A DNA stretch of 64,000 nucleotides from NCBI RefSeq assembly GCF_000420705.1, contig NZ_ATVL01000001.1, positions 1-64,000 on the forward strand, read 5' to 3'. Under the pieces are notes generated by a model. That model did not search any database. It worked only from the letters and a program-made list of their open reading frames with translations, and was not told where the DNA came from. The position numbers and the translations under genes were made by a program. Below are positions 44,136 to 53,327 of this stretch, one piece after another (position 1 is the stretch's first letter; each line of letters starts with the position of its first letter). Origin of the DNA: Hymenobacter norwichensis DSM 15439. Lineage in GTDB: Bacteria > Bacteroidota > Bacteroidia > Cytophagales > Hymenobacteraceae.

Positions 44136-44558
44136 ATGGCTCATCCCCAAGAAGATACGCTTATTGCCAAGCAGATCACGCCCACCGCTATGCGCCTGCT
44201 GGTACTGGAAGTGCTGCAACAGCAGCCGGCGGCATTGAGTCTGGCTGACGTGGAGCAACTGCTCGGCCACGCCGACCGCATCACGGTGCACCGCACGCTG
44301 AAAACTTTCACCGATAAGGGGCTGGTGCATCGCATTGAGGACGGCAGCGGGGCGGTAAAGTTCGCCTTATGCGAGCCGGGTTGCACGCCGGAGCAGCACC
44401 AGGACCTGCACGTACACTTCTTCTGCACCCGGTGCCGCGAAACCAGCTGCCTGCCTACCGTGGCCGTACCGACCATTCCCCTGCCGGGCGCGTTTCAGGT
44501 GCAGGAAACCAGTTTAGTGATGAAGGGCCTCTGTGAACGCTGCGCTATCACCTCCTGA
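44136..44558 (+). CDS. Fur-family metalloregulator
   Basis: A 140-residue repressor. The winged helix covers about 12-75 (TPTAMRLLVLEVLQQQ, then DRITVHRTLKTFTDKGLVHRI). The dimer/metal part has HVHFFCTRCRETSCL and a C-terminal CERC, giving two Cys pairs for the structural zinc, and His residues in the sensory position. A Zur- or zinc-responsive role is inferred from the P-type ATPase downstream. A perfect 17-bp dyad at 44563 lies just after the gene and before the next two metal genes. Confidence 0.85.
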   Translation: MAHPQEDTLIAKQITPTAMRLLVLEVLQQQPAALSLADVEQLLGHADRITVHRTLKTFTDKGLVHRIEDGSGAVKFALCEPGCTPEQHQDLHVHFFCTRCRETSCLPTVAVPTIPLPGAFQVQETSLVMKGLCERCAITS

Positions 44559-44562
44559 AACA

Positions 44563-44579
44563 ATGCAATACCATTGCAT
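44563..44579. promoter_or_regulatory. Candidate Fur-family operator
   Basis: ATGCAAT-ACC-ATTGCAT, a perfect 7-3-7 dyad, five bases past the Fur-family stop codon and 62 bp before the membrane protein gene. Its place between regulator and targets supports a binding site of that regulator; the exact protein is not proven. Confidence 0.5.
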
Positions 44580-44640
44580 CGCCCTACGAGGGAAGTTTGC
44601 TTTCTCGTACGAGCGGTGTGTTACCCATCCCTGCCTGCCC

Positions 44641-45255
44641 ATGGTTGAATTGCTTACCGGTGCCCTTGTGCTGAGTTTACTTCACGCGCTCATTCCCAAC
44701 CACTGGGCGCCCGTACTCGCTATTGCCCGGGCCGAACGGTGGCCGTTGCGGCGAGCGGTGGGGGTTACGCTGGTCGCCGGCATGGCCCACGTGCTAAGCA
44801 CGGTAGCCCTGGGCCTGGCGCTGGGGTGGCTGGGCTGGCGCCTATCGGCCCGCTTCGAGCAAGTGGCTGGCTGGGCCGCGCCGCTGCTCCTCATTATGGC
44901 GGGGCTGCTGTACGCCTTTTCCGGACCCGGTCATGCCCACCCGGACCCCCGACCGATAAGCCGCCGAGGGCCGCGTCGGCGGGTGGTACTCGGCCTGGCC
45001 GCTACCATGTTCCTGGCTCCATGTCTAGAAATTCAGACCTTCTTTCTGGCCGCCGGCACCCACGGCCCCGCCGCCTTGGCCCTGCTAATGACTGTATACC
45101 TGCTGGTTACAGTTACGGCTATGTGTGCGCTGGTGGCGCTGGCCCATCGCAGCTTACGCCGACTGAATCTGGATGGGCTGGCCGCCCATGAACGCCAGCT
45201 GACCGGCGCCGTGCTCGTACTGGTGGGAATGGCTGGCTTTTTCCTGGACTGGTAG
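44641..45255 (+). CDS. NiCo-transporter-like membrane protein
   Basis: A 204-residue protein with about six membrane segments. The first contains LHALIPNHWAP, comparable to the His-rich HX4D-type motif of Ni/Co and related (RcnA/UreH-like) transporters. The gap between segments 3 and 4 has GPGHAHPDPRP, a short metal-binding-like loop. I chose ATG 44641; the earlier frame starts within the Fur gene. The substrate is unknown; context suggests divalent metal efflux. Confidence 0.6.
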   Translation: MVELLTGALVLSLLHALIPNHWAPVLAIARAERWPLRRAVGVTLVAGMAHVLSTVALGLALGWLGWRLSARFEQVAGWAAPLLLIMAGLLYAFSGPGHAHPDPRPISRRGPRRRVVLGLAATMFLAPCLEIQTFFLAAGTHGPAALALLMTVYLLVTVTAMCALVALAHRSLRRLNLDGLAAHERQLTGAVLVLVGMAGFFLDW

Positions 45256-45307
45256 CCGCCTGCTACCATTATTCTCTCTTTTCCCTTTGACTTCACTTCT
45301 TTGCCTT

Positions 45308-47401
45308 ATGCCTGATCCTTCATCCCCGAACACCAACGAAGAGTTGAACACCGCCAAGCAGGTGCAGCTAGAAAACGTGGGCGCCCTCAGCCGGGAGCAG
45401 CTTACGCCCGAAGCCGCGACCGAGCCGCAGGGCCACGACGTGGCTGGGCATGACCATGCTCCAGCAGCGGATACCACCCCGGATGCGCACGCTGGCCATA
45501 CGCACGCCGAGGGAGAGGACGACGACCACGACCACGGACCGGCGGGGGCCAACCCCTATTTCTGGCCGGGCGTGAGCTTGGCGCTGCTGCTGGGCGGTAT
45601 TGCACTGGATTACTTCGACGTCGCTTTCTTCACCGGTCCGATCCGTCTGGTTTGGTACGGCCTCGCCTTTCTGCTGGTCGGCTGGAAAGTGATTCGCTCG
45701 GCCGTTCAAAGCATTCCTTCAGGCAACATCTTCAATGAGTTCCTGCTCATGAGTTTGGCCACCATTGGGGCCTTTGCTATCGGCGAGTACCCTGAGGGCG
45801 TGGCCGTGATGCTGTTTTACACGGTGGGCGAGCTGTTCCAGGATGCGGCCGTGAATCGGGCCAAGCGCAGCATTCGGGCCTTGCTCGAAATTCAAGCCAC
45901 AGAGGTCACGGTGGTGCGGGATGGGCAAAGCCTGGTGCTCGACCCCAAGCAGGTACAGATCGGGGACGTGATGGAGGTCCGGCCCGGCGAGAAAGTAGCC
46001 CTGGACGGGACACTGCAAGCCGCCGCCGCTTCGTTTAACACGGCCGCTCTTACGGGCGAATCGGCTCCGCAAACCAAACAGCCGGGCGAGGCTGTGCTAG
46101 CCGGCATGATCAACTTGGAAACCCTGGCCCGCGTCACGGTCACCGCAGCCTTCGCCGATACCAAGCTCTCCAAGATTCTGGCTATGGTGCAGGACGCGGT
46201 GGGACGCAAGGCCAAGACCCAGCAGTTCATCACGCGCTTCGCCAAGATTTACACGCCCATCGTGGTGGGTCTGGCGGTACTGCTGGTGCTGGTGCCCTAC
46301 TTTATGGTAGACGACTACGTATTCCGCACCTGGCTCTACCGGGCTCTGGTCTTTCTGGTGATTTCCTGCCCCTGCGCGCTGGTTATCAGCATTCCGCTGG
46401 GCTACTTCGGGGGCATCGGTGCAGCTTCCAAGGCAGGCATCCTGTTCAAAGGCTCCAATTTCCTGGATGTGCTGCGCGAAATCAACACGGTGGTGATGGA
46501 TAAGACCGGCACGCTCACCCAAGGGGTGTTTGCCGTGCAACAGGTGCAGCCGGCGCCCGGCACTGACCCAGCGCAGTTGCTGCAACTGGTGGGAGCATTG
46601 GAAACCAAGTCCACGCACCCCATTGCCAAAGCGGTGGTAACGCATGTTGGAGCGGCCGTAACAGGCGTGCTCGTGGAAGGGGTGGAAGAAATTGCCGGCC
46701 ACGGCCTGCGCGGCCGGGTAGCGGGCAAAGATGTACTGGCTGGTAATACCAAGCTGCTCACCAAGTTTAACGTGGCCTATCCGGCCGTCGTGGATCAGGT
46801 AGCAGACAGCATTGTAGTGGCCGCTATTGATGGCCAGTATGCGGGCTACCTTACGGTAGCGGATGCTCCCAAGGAAGACGCGGCTCGGGCCGTGCAAGAG
46901 CTGAAAGCGGATGGCATTACCAAGCTCGTGATGCTCTCGGGCGACAAGGACAGCATTACGCAACGAGTGGCGAAAGAGCTCGGCATCGATGAGGCCCACG
47001 GCGGGCTGCTACCCGAAGACAAGGCCCGCTACGTGCAGCAGTACCTCAGTGAAGGGCGCAAACTAGCGTTTGTGGGCGATGGGGTAAATGATGCCCCAGT
47101 GGTAGCGCTGGCCGACGTGGGCATTGCCATGGGCGGGCTGGGCTCAGACGCCACCATTGAAACGGCCGACGTCGTCATCCAAACCGACCACCCGAGCAAG
47201 ATTGCCACCGCCCGCCGTATTGCCCGGGCCACGCATACCGTAGTGTGGCAGAACATCTGGCTGGCCTTCGGGGTGAAAGCCATTGTGTTGGCCTTGGGGG
47301 CTGGCGGGCTGGCCACGATGTGGGAAGCGGTGTTTGCCGATGTTGGGGTAGCTCTGCTGGCCATTCTGAACGCGGTACGCATCCAGCGGATGAAGTTTTA
47401 A
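45308..47401 (+). CDS. Heavy-metal P1B-type ATPase (ZntA/CadA-like) with His-rich N-terminus
   Basis: A 697-residue cation efflux ATPase. In place of an HMA domain, the N-terminus (about 40-75) is rich in His (GHDVAGHDHAP, HAGHTHAEGEDDDHDHG). Membrane helix 6 has the CPC motif (residues about 353-355), the phosphorylation site is DKTGTLT near 397, and the THPIAK (HP) motif is near 437. The last helices end with ...FADVGVALLAILNAVRIQRMKF, as in zinc/cadmium/lead pumps. Located after the Fur regulator and its operator. Confidence 0.92.
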   Translation: MPDPSSPNTNEELNTAKQVQLENVGALSREQLTPEAATEPQGHDVAGHDHAPAADTTPDAHAGHTHAEGEDDDHDHGPAGANPYFWPGVSLALLLGGIALDYFDVAFFTGPIRLVWYGLAFLLVGWKVIRSAVQSIPSGNIFNEFLLMSLATIGAFAIGEYPEGVAVMLFYTVGELFQDAAVNRAKRSIRALLEIQATEVTVVRDGQSLVLDPKQVQIGDVMEVRPGEKVALDGTLQAAAASFNTAALTGESAPQTKQPGEAVLAGMINLETLARVTVTAAFADTKLSKILAMVQDAVGRKAKTQQFITRFAKIYTPIVVGLAVLLVLVPYFMVDDYVFRTWLYRALVFLVISCPCALVISIPLGYFGGIGAASKAGILFKGSNFLDVLREINTVVMDKTGTLTQGVFAVQQVQPAPGTDPAQLLQLVGALETKSTHPIAKAVVTHVGAAVTGVLVEGVEEIAGHGLRGRVAGKDVLAGNTKLLTKFNVAYPAVVDQVADSIVVAAIDGQYAGYLTVADAPKEDAARAVQELKADGITKLVMLSGDKDSITQRVAKELGIDEAHGGLLPEDKARYVQQYLSEGRKLAFVGDGVNDAPVVALADVGIAMGGLGSDATIETADVVIQTDHPSKIATARRIARATHTVVWQNIWLAFGVKAIVLALGAGGLATMWEAVFADVGVALLAILNAVRIQRMKF

Positions 47402-47455
47402 AGGGTTGGGAGGGCTGGTTGGCTCGCTGGTGCTTCCGCTTCTTTTCTCCCGCTG

Positions 47456-48502
47456 CTAGGCAGTGGTTCCACCACAGCTGGAGCCACTGCCGGCCGTGCA
47501 GCCGTAGCAGTGTTGGTTGATGACCACTGCCCGCTGGGCGAGTGCGGCGGCATCGAAGTCACGGATATGCTGCACGGGACTAGCCACGTTGAGCTCCAGC
47601 ATCTGGTTGAAGTCGCAGTCGTAGAGCAAGCCGTCCCAACTCACGGAAATCGTGTTGCGGCACATCACGCCGGCCGCCGCCACGGGGTTGAACGCGTTGA
47701 CCAGCTTTTCCATGTAGCCCGCGTAGTTGCCCGACTCCAGCAGGAAGTCCAGGTAGCGGCTCACGGGAATGTTGGTGATGGCAAACAACTCATTGAACAC
47801 AATACCGAAGTCCTTGTGCAGGGCCCGTTTGAATTGGTCCTGCAAGCCTTTCTGCGCGCCGGGCAGAAACGCGCCGTTGGGATTATACACCAAGTTCAAC
47901 GTCAGCCCCGAGCCTGGCTGCCCGTAGCCCACCGCGTTCAGCATCTTCAGCGCCTTAATGGAATCGTCGAACACACCGTCACCGCGCTGACGATCGGTGG
48001 TTTTGGCATTGTAGAAGGGCAAGGAGCTAACCACCTCCACGTTGTGCGCCCGGAAAAACTCGGGCAGGTCGTGGTACTTCTTGTTGGCCACGATGATGGT
48101 CAGGTTGCAGCGCACGATGATGTGGCGGCCCAGCGCGTGCAGCTGCGCCACAAACCAGCGGAAATCCGGGTTCATCTCCGGGGCGCCGCCCGTTAAATCC
48201 ACCGTCGCAATATCAGTTCCCGCCAGCGCGTCGAGGCAGAGCTGCATCGTTTCGCGGGTCATGATTTCCTTCCGGTCGGGCCCGGCATCTACGTGGCAGT
48301 GCTTGCAGACCTGGTTGCACATCTTGCCCACGTTGATTTGCAGCACCGTGGCGGCCATGGGGCGCAAAGGAAACAGCCCGGCGGCGCGCATTTTCTCGTG
48401 AAACGGCGGCAGATGGGCTCCCTCCGCTTGTTCGGTGCGCAGCACCGTTAGCTGAAAGGCGGCGTCCGCTAGGTGGTGGCCCGTGGCCTTGAGTGATTTC
48501 AT
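47456..48502 (-). CDS. arsS: ArsS, arsenosugar biosynthesis radical SAM enzyme
   Basis: A 348-residue radical SAM protein. The iron-sulfur motif is CNQVCKHC (Cys62, Cys66, Cys69). The C-terminal HCYGCTAGSGSSCGG (RSAM-associated region) is typical of ArsS. ArsS attaches the deoxyadenosyl group to dimethylarsinate to begin arsenosugar synthesis. The ATG at 48502 gives the known start (MKSLKATGHHLA); an earlier ATG is possible. It is convergent with the P-type ATPase and followed upstream by the SDR gene. No arsM is visible in the window. Confidence 0.88.
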   Translation of the reverse strand: MKSLKATGHHLADAAFQLTVLRTEQAEGAHLPPFHEKMRAAGLFPLRPMAATVLQINVGKMCNQVCKHCHVDAGPDRKEIMTRETMQLCLDALAGTDIATVDLTGGAPEMNPDFRWFVAQLHALGRHIIVRCNLTIIVANKKYHDLPEFFRAHNVEVVSSLPFYNAKTTDRQRGDGVFDDSIKALKMLNAVGYGQPGSGLTLNLVYNPNGAFLPGAQKGLQDQFKRALHKDFGIVFNELFAITNIPVSRYLDFLLESGNYAGYMEKLVNAFNPVAAAGVMCRNTISVSWDGLLYDCDFNQMLELNVASPVQHIRDFDAAALAQRAVVINQHCYGCTAGSGSSCGGTTA

Positions 48503-48579
48503 CAGAGGAGGTAGTGATAGCAGCCAGCGCGTGAACCAGACGTACGGCAATGCGTACCGGCACGGATTAGCTTGGGTGG

Positions 48580-49482
48580 TTATTCATAGAAGTGACGGAG
48601 GCGCCGGATGGTTGTCTGCACAATCCAGTCCCCCAGCCGAGGCAGGTAGGTGTGCACCAGCACAATGAGCTTGCCCAAAGCCGAGATGACGGTGCGCGAC
48701 CGGCGCCGGCGGATGTGGCCAAGGATCAGATGCGCCACTTCGGTTTGGCTTTTCTGCCAGCGCGGGGGACGGTGCGCGATGGGCACGGGCTCTCCCGTGG
48801 CGCTGAGCACCCGCTTTTCGGGGTCGTTTTGGGTGAAGCCGATGTGCACCACCCCGAAGTGAATGCCGGTGTGGGCCAGCTCCATGCGCAGGGTGTGCGC
48901 CAGGTTGGCCACGGCCGCTTTGCCCGCGCAGTAGGCCGAACCGCTGGGCATGCCGTTCAGGGCCGAGATGGAGGAAATGAAGGTCACGCTGCCCCGGGTC
49001 TGGGTTAGGTGCGGCAGCGCGGCTTTCAGTGGGTACACCGTCCCGTAGACGTTGCTGTCAAGTACCTGGCGGAACACTTCCGGCTGCATGTCGGCAAAAT
49101 AGGCCCGCTGCGAGATGCTGGCGTTGGTGACCAGAATATCCAGTTGCCCAAAGACTTGGATAGCCGTGGCTACCAGCTGCTCACAAGCGGCGTAGTTGGT
49201 CACATCGGCCACGCAGCTGGCCACGGCAAAGCCAGCCGCCTCCAAGTCCCGCCGGGTTTGCTCCAGGCGCTCGGGCTGGCGGCCGTTGAGCACGACGGCC
49301 GCTCCTTGCTGGCACAGCGCCCGGGCCGTTTCCCGGCCAATGCCCGATTCGGAGCCCGTTACCAGCGCGACTTTACCAGCAAACGGCCCGTTACCCGGCA
49401 GCAGGGGCTGCCGCATCGTCGGTGAAGCAGCAGGCTCCGTCTGGGGCCCGACGAGGGAGGGCTGCGGGGGGGCGTCAAACAT
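48580..49482 (-). CDS. Short-chain dehydrogenase/reductase
   Basis: A 300-residue SDR. The cofactor site is TGSESGIGRE near residue 41, and the active-site motif is S...YCAGK (SSISALNGMPSGSAYCAGKAA). It ends with a basic helical tail (IRRRRSRTVI, then TTIRRLRHFYE). Its start overlaps the epimerase stop by eight bases, so it belongs to the same minus-strand operon as the glycosyltransferase and arsS. In arsenosugar-type clusters it may process the sugar or its carrier; this is inferred. Confidence 0.82.
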   Translation of the reverse strand: MFDAPPQPSLVGPQTEPAASPTMRQPLLPGNGPFAGKVALVTGSESGIGRETARALCQQGAAVVLNGRQPERLEQTRRDLEAAGFAVASCVADVTNYAACEQLVATAIQVFGQLDILVTNASISQRAYFADMQPEVFRQVLDSNVYGTVYPLKAALPHLTQTRGSVTFISSISALNGMPSGSAYCAGKAAVANLAHTLRMELAHTGIHFGVVHIGFTQNDPEKRVLSATGEPVPIAHRPPRWQKSQTEVAHLILGHIRRRRSRTVISALGKLIVLVHTYLPRLGDWIVQTTIRRLRHFYE

Positions 49483-50479
49483 AGTGATGGTCTTTAAACC
49501 AGTGGAACGCTTCGGTGATGGCCTGTTCAAGCTCGGTTTGGGGCAAACCCAGTTCCGTGCGCGCTTTTTGCACGCTGAAGTAGTGCCCATCACCAGCCAC
49601 GGCCATCATGGCGGAATTAAGCTGTGCGGGGCGGCCCGTCAGCCGCGCCTGCCCATCGCAAGCGGCACCGTACAGGCGGGCCAGCGGTGCCGGTATGGGC
49701 CAGGCGGGCGGGCGCACGCCCATCCGCCTGGCCATTAGCCCGAAGGCTTCCCGGTAGCTTAAGTTCTGGTTGCCGAGAATGTAGGACTCCCCCATGCGGC
49801 CTTGGGTTAGCGCGTTGACCGTGGCCACGGCCACATCGCGGACGTGCACGTAGTTTTTGCCCCCCGTCGGATAGCCCGGCAGCTTCTGTTGGTAGAGTTC
49901 CAGCAACAGGGCGTTGGAAGTGGGCTTGGCATCGCCGGGTCCCAGCATAAAGGTGGGATGCACCAGCACGGCCGGCAGCTGCCACTCGGTTACGGCCTGC
50001 AGCACCCGGTTGGTGGCCGCCCGCTTGCTGTCCATGTAGTCCAGCCCGTAGCGCTGCCCGGCATAGGGCCGGTTTTCGTCGCCGGGGTGCTGGCGGCTGC
50101 CGAAGCCAAAAACGTTGGCCGTGCCCACGTACACGAAGCGGTTAACTTCCGCCTGCCGGGCCAGGTGCAGCACGGCCTCTGTACCACCCAGGTTCGCGGC
50201 CCACACGGCCGGGTTACGCGCCGGGTTCACTTCCGCCCGGGCCGCGGCGTGCACGATGGCCCCACAGCCCTCAGCCAGCCCCACCAGCGAAGCCGGCTGG
50301 CATAAATCACCCGTACGCACCTCGACGCCCAGTGAGGCCAGGGGCGGGAGGGCAGAAGTAACTGCCGCCCGACCGGGCCGCACCAGTGCCCGCACGGCAT
50401 AGCCTCGGTGCAGCAGTTCCTGCACGAGGTGGCGGCCCAGAAAGCCGCCGGCACCAGTCACCAGGACGGGCTTTTCCAT
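49475..50479 (-). CDS. NAD-dependent epimerase/dehydratase
   Basis: A 334-residue extended SDR with N-terminal VTGAGGFLGRHL and an active-site pattern (YGLDYMDSKRAA, where YxxxK is the catalytic pair). It probably modifies a nucleotide sugar or a related alcohol. It lies between the glycosyltransferase and the SDR with overlaps at both ends (one base upstream, eight bases downstream), so the three are translationally coupled. Confidence 0.83.
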   Translation of the reverse strand: MEKPVLVTGAGGFLGRHLVQELLHRGYAVRALVRPGRAAVTSALPPLASLGVEVRTGDLCQPASLVGLAEGCGAIVHAAARAEVNPARNPAVWAANLGGTEAVLHLARQAEVNRFVYVGTANVFGFGSRQHPGDENRPYAGQRYGLDYMDSKRAATNRVLQAVTEWQLPAVLVHPTFMLGPGDAKPTSNALLLELYQQKLPGYPTGGKNYVHVRDVAVATVNALTQGRMGESYILGNQNLSYREAFGLMARRMGVRPPAWPIPAPLARLYGAACDGQARLTGRPAQLNSAMMAVAGDGHYFSVQKARTELGLPQTELEQAITEAFHWFKDHHYV

Positions 50480-51171
50480 CAGCGGTAGTTGAGCAAGGCC
50501 TTGTAAGTGCGGGCAATGCGCGGAGGCGGTACCTTGAGAAAAAACAGCGAAAAGGCCGTCAGATTGGCCAGCTGCACGCGCAGCCAGGAGTTGGTTTCGT
50601 ACTTGCGGGCCGACACGACCACGTCCTGCGGGACAATCAGAAAACGGGCCCGCTGTCGGATGCGGCGGATGATATCAAAATCCTCCATGATGCAGTAGTG
50701 CTCATCAAAGCCCCCGAGCTCGTCGAACAAGTCGCGGGTGATAAACAGCGTTTGGTCGCCCCCGCGGCTCATGATGCCCTCGAAGCGGGTGCCGTAGCTG
50801 TTCAGGCGCAGCAGCGGGTGCGATGAGTCGAAGCGGAAGCGGTAGCAGCCGGCCGGGTAACCATCGTGCACGGCCTGCCGGACGGTGGTGGCGTAACCGG
50901 GGTGAATGCCCACGTCGGCGTGCACGAAGTAGAGAATGTCGCCCGTAGCGTGGCGGGCGCCGTGGTTCATCTGGCCCGCCCGCCCAGGCTTCGGCGACTG
51001 CAGTACCGTGGCCCCCGCGCGGCGGGCGGCCTCGGCGGTGCCGTCCTTGCTGCCGGCGTCGACCACGAGGATTTCCAGGGCGTGGCCCGGATGGTGATGG
51101 CGCAACTCCTGCACCAAGCGGCCGATGTTATCGGCTTCGTTGTAGGTTGGAATGATAACGCTCAGCAGCAT
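50479..51171 (-). CDS. Family 2 glycosyltransferase (arsenosugar-type, TIGR04283-like)
   Basis: A 230-residue GT-A glycosyltransferase. MLLSVIIPTYNEADNIGRL is followed by VVDAGSKDGT and the DXD-like HADVGI motif. The segment GRAGQMNHGARHATGDILYFVHAD is characteristic of the arsenosugar biosynthesis glycosyltransferases annotated TIGR04283. It is the first gene of the minus-strand cluster and shares its TGA/ATG junction with the epimerase. The association with ArsS two genes further down supports the arsenosugar reading. Confidence 0.8.
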   Translation of the reverse strand: MLLSVIIPTYNEADNIGRLVQELRHHHPGHALEILVVDAGSKDGTAEAARRAGATVLQSPKPGRAGQMNHGARHATGDILYFVHADVGIHPGYATTVRQAVHDGYPAGCYRFRFDSSHPLLRLNSYGTRFEGIMSRGGDQTLFITRDLFDELGGFDEHYCIMEDFDIIRRIRQRARFLIVPQDVVVSARKYETNSWLRVQLANLTAFSLFFLKVPPPRIARTYKALLNYR

Positions 51172-51218
51172 CGGGTGAGGGGGTAGACGAGAGAATAGTC
51201 GAGTTACAAATAAGGAAT

Positions 51219-52307
51219 TTAAAAAGCTTCCCCGATGGTGATGTACAACCCACTGGATTGCCGGCCAAGGCCGTAATCGAGCCGCAGGTTCAGCTGGTCG
51301 CGGCGGTTCACCGTGAAGCGTAAGCCCGCTCCGTACGCCGCTTTGGGCGCGTTCAGGCGCAGCACCCGCTGCTCGTCGCCCAGCGCGCCCACCCCGCCAA
51401 ACACCACCGCCCCCAGCCGCCGGTACACCGGTAGACGCAGCTCGGTTTGCAGCACGGCCGCGTTTTGGTCGCGGTAGCGGCCTTCGTAATAGCCGCGCAG
51501 GCGCTTGGTGCCGCCCAGCAGGGAGAGGGCATTAAAGGGCGCAATACCCGCCGTGTAGCTAACAAAGTAATTCACGGCCAGCACCGTGCGTGGGGCCAAG
51601 CGGTGATAGGAAGACACATCGGCCGAGAGGCGACTGAAGCGCGTCGTGCCTGCGGACGCGGCCGCGCGGTTGCGGTGCCAGTACGCGACGTCGGCAACCA
51701 CGCCCCGGGTGGGAAAGAACACCTGGTTGCGGGCGTCAAAAAACAAACCCAGCCCGCCGCCCGTCAGCCGGCTGCCGCGGCCACCCGGCACGGCACCGCT
51801 GCTGAGCAGGCCATTGGGCGCGGTGCTGGTCACGTCGTAGTCTTCGAGCTGGTAACGCACGCCGGCGTAGAGCTTGCCGTGTCGCCAGTCCGGGACAATG
51901 CGCCGGAAAGCATTGAGGCGGATGCGCGGAAAGTTGACCTGGTAGAGTTCCTTGGGTACGCCTCGTTCTCCCACGCCGAAGAAGTAGTAGCTATAGCGGT
52001 AGTAGCCGGCCTCGCCGTAAGCATAGTAGCGGTTATGATCGTAGAACACCTGAAAGGGCAGGTACACGAGCAACTGCCGGTTCTGAGTGTAGGCCACGCC
52101 GAAGGTGAGCTGCGAGGGCCGGGCGGTGCTGTCACCCGCGTCGCGGCGAAAGCGCACCGTGGCCGTCGCCGCTGCCCCGAACGCCAGCCGGGTTTCGGGC
52201 GTGTAGTAGACCAACGGCAGCGGAAACACCGCCACGCGCTTCGGCAGCACGGTGTCGGGCGGGGACGACCAGCAGGAAAGGCCGAGCAGTGAGGGAATCA
52301 GGAGCAT
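51219..52307 (-). CDS. BamA/TamA-like outer membrane beta-barrel protein
   Basis: A 362-residue protein with a short signal-like N-terminus and a C-terminal barrel of alternating strands. Motifs GGTKRLRGYYEGRYRDQNAAVLQTELRLPVYRRLGAVVFGGVG match the surface-antigen (Bac_surface_Ag) barrel of Omp85 proteins, including the (V/I)RG(Y/F) loop in the form LRGYYE. No POTRA domain is seen, so it is a short, barrel-only form. It lies 47 bp upstream of the glycosyltransferase in the same orientation. Its role in this cluster is unknown. Confidence 0.75.
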   Translation of the reverse strand: MLLIPSLLGLSCWSSPPDTVLPKRVAVFPLPLVYYTPETRLAFGAAATATVRFRRDAGDSTARPSQLTFGVAYTQNRQLLVYLPFQVFYDHNRYYAYGEAGYYRYSYYFFGVGERGVPKELYQVNFPRIRLNAFRRIVPDWRHGKLYAGVRYQLEDYDVTSTAPNGLLSSGAVPGGRGSRLTGGGLGLFFDARNQVFFPTRGVVADVAYWHRNRAAASAGTTRFSRLSADVSSYHRLAPRTVLAVNYFVSYTAGIAPFNALSLLGGTKRLRGYYEGRYRDQNAAVLQTELRLPVYRRLGAVVFGGVGALGDEQRVLRLNAPKAAYGAGLRFTVNRRDQLNLRLDYGLGRQSSGLYITIGEAF

Positions 52308-52421
52308 ACGGCAGGCAAGGTATGTATACCGTACGCACTAGTTGGGGGCGGAAGATTTACCGGGCGTCAATCTTCTTGGCAGCGGCTTGCCGTATATGCC
52401 AGCTCAACCGTACCTTTCCCT

Positions 52422-53204
52422 ATGCGCAGAATCTTCCTGGCCGTGTTGCTATTGAGTGCCGTAAGCACGGGAGTGGTGGCCTTTATCGCTCCCAAACCGG
52501 GCCCTCTGCGAACCGGGACGGCGGCCCCCGTTGATCACGCTGCCTACGACCGGCTGCTGAAAAAGTACGTCACCGAGAAAGGACTCGTCAATTACAAAGC
52601 GTGGAAAACGGACCCGCAGGAGCTGAACCAGTACCTGGACCAGCTGAGCAAGAATCCGCCGGCGGCTAATTGGAGCAAGTCCGAGCAAATGGCGTACTGG
52701 ATCAACGCCTACAATGCTTACACCATTCGCCTGATTCTCAACCACTACCCAGTCAAGAGCATCAAGGACATCGGCTCCAAAATCAAAATTCCGTTCGTGA
52801 CCACGCCGTGGGCGGCGGAGTTTTTCAGCATCGGTGGCAAGAAGATGAGCCTGGACGACATCGAGCACGGCACTCTGCGAAAGAAGTACGACGACCCGCG
52901 GATTCACTTTGCCTTGGTGTGCGCCTCTATTTCCTGTCCCCGCCTGCGCAACGAAGCCTACACAGCCGACAAACTGGACCGCCAGCTCGACGAGCAGGGC
53001 CGCGACTTCCTCAATAATCCGGGCAAAAACAAAGTGAGCCAGCAAAGCGCCCAGCTCTCCAAATACTTTGACTGGTACAAAGGCGACTGGAGTAAGAACG
53101 GGCAGTCGGTGGCTAAATGGGTCAACAGGTACTCGGCCACCAAGATGAATCCGGACGCGAAGGTGAGCTACCTCGACTACAACTGGAACCTGAACCAGCA
53201 ATAA
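52422..53204 (+). CDS. DUF547-domain secreted protein
   Basis: A 260-residue protein with an N-terminal signal peptide (about 1-25). The DUF547 core includes MAYWINAYNAYTIRLILNHYP and later CASISCPRLRNEAY, with a Cys and an Asn/His-rich pattern of the family. DUF547 proteins have been noted near arsenosugar genes, but their function is unknown. It is divergent from the barrel gene, with 114 bp between the starts. Confidence 0.8.
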   Translation: MRRIFLAVLLLSAVSTGVVAFIAPKPGPLRTGTAAPVDHAAYDRLLKKYVTEKGLVNYKAWKTDPQELNQYLDQLSKNPPAANWSKSEQMAYWINAYNAYTIRLILNHYPVKSIKDIGSKIKIPFVTTPWAAEFFSIGGKKMSLDDIEHGTLRKKYDDPRIHFALVCASISCPRLRNEAYTADKLDRQLDEQGRDFLNNPGKNKVSQQSAQLSKYFDWYKGDWSKNGQSVAKWVNRYSATKMNPDAKVSYLDYNWNLNQQ

Positions 53205-53327
53205 ACCGCCCGCTGCCGCGGCCCCACGTTCTTCACTTGCCATGACGATAAGGCCGCGGTGACTACTCTGTTCCCATCACCCGATGCCCGGCGGGCTTGC
53301 TGCCTGCCGGGCATTTTGCTACCTAGT

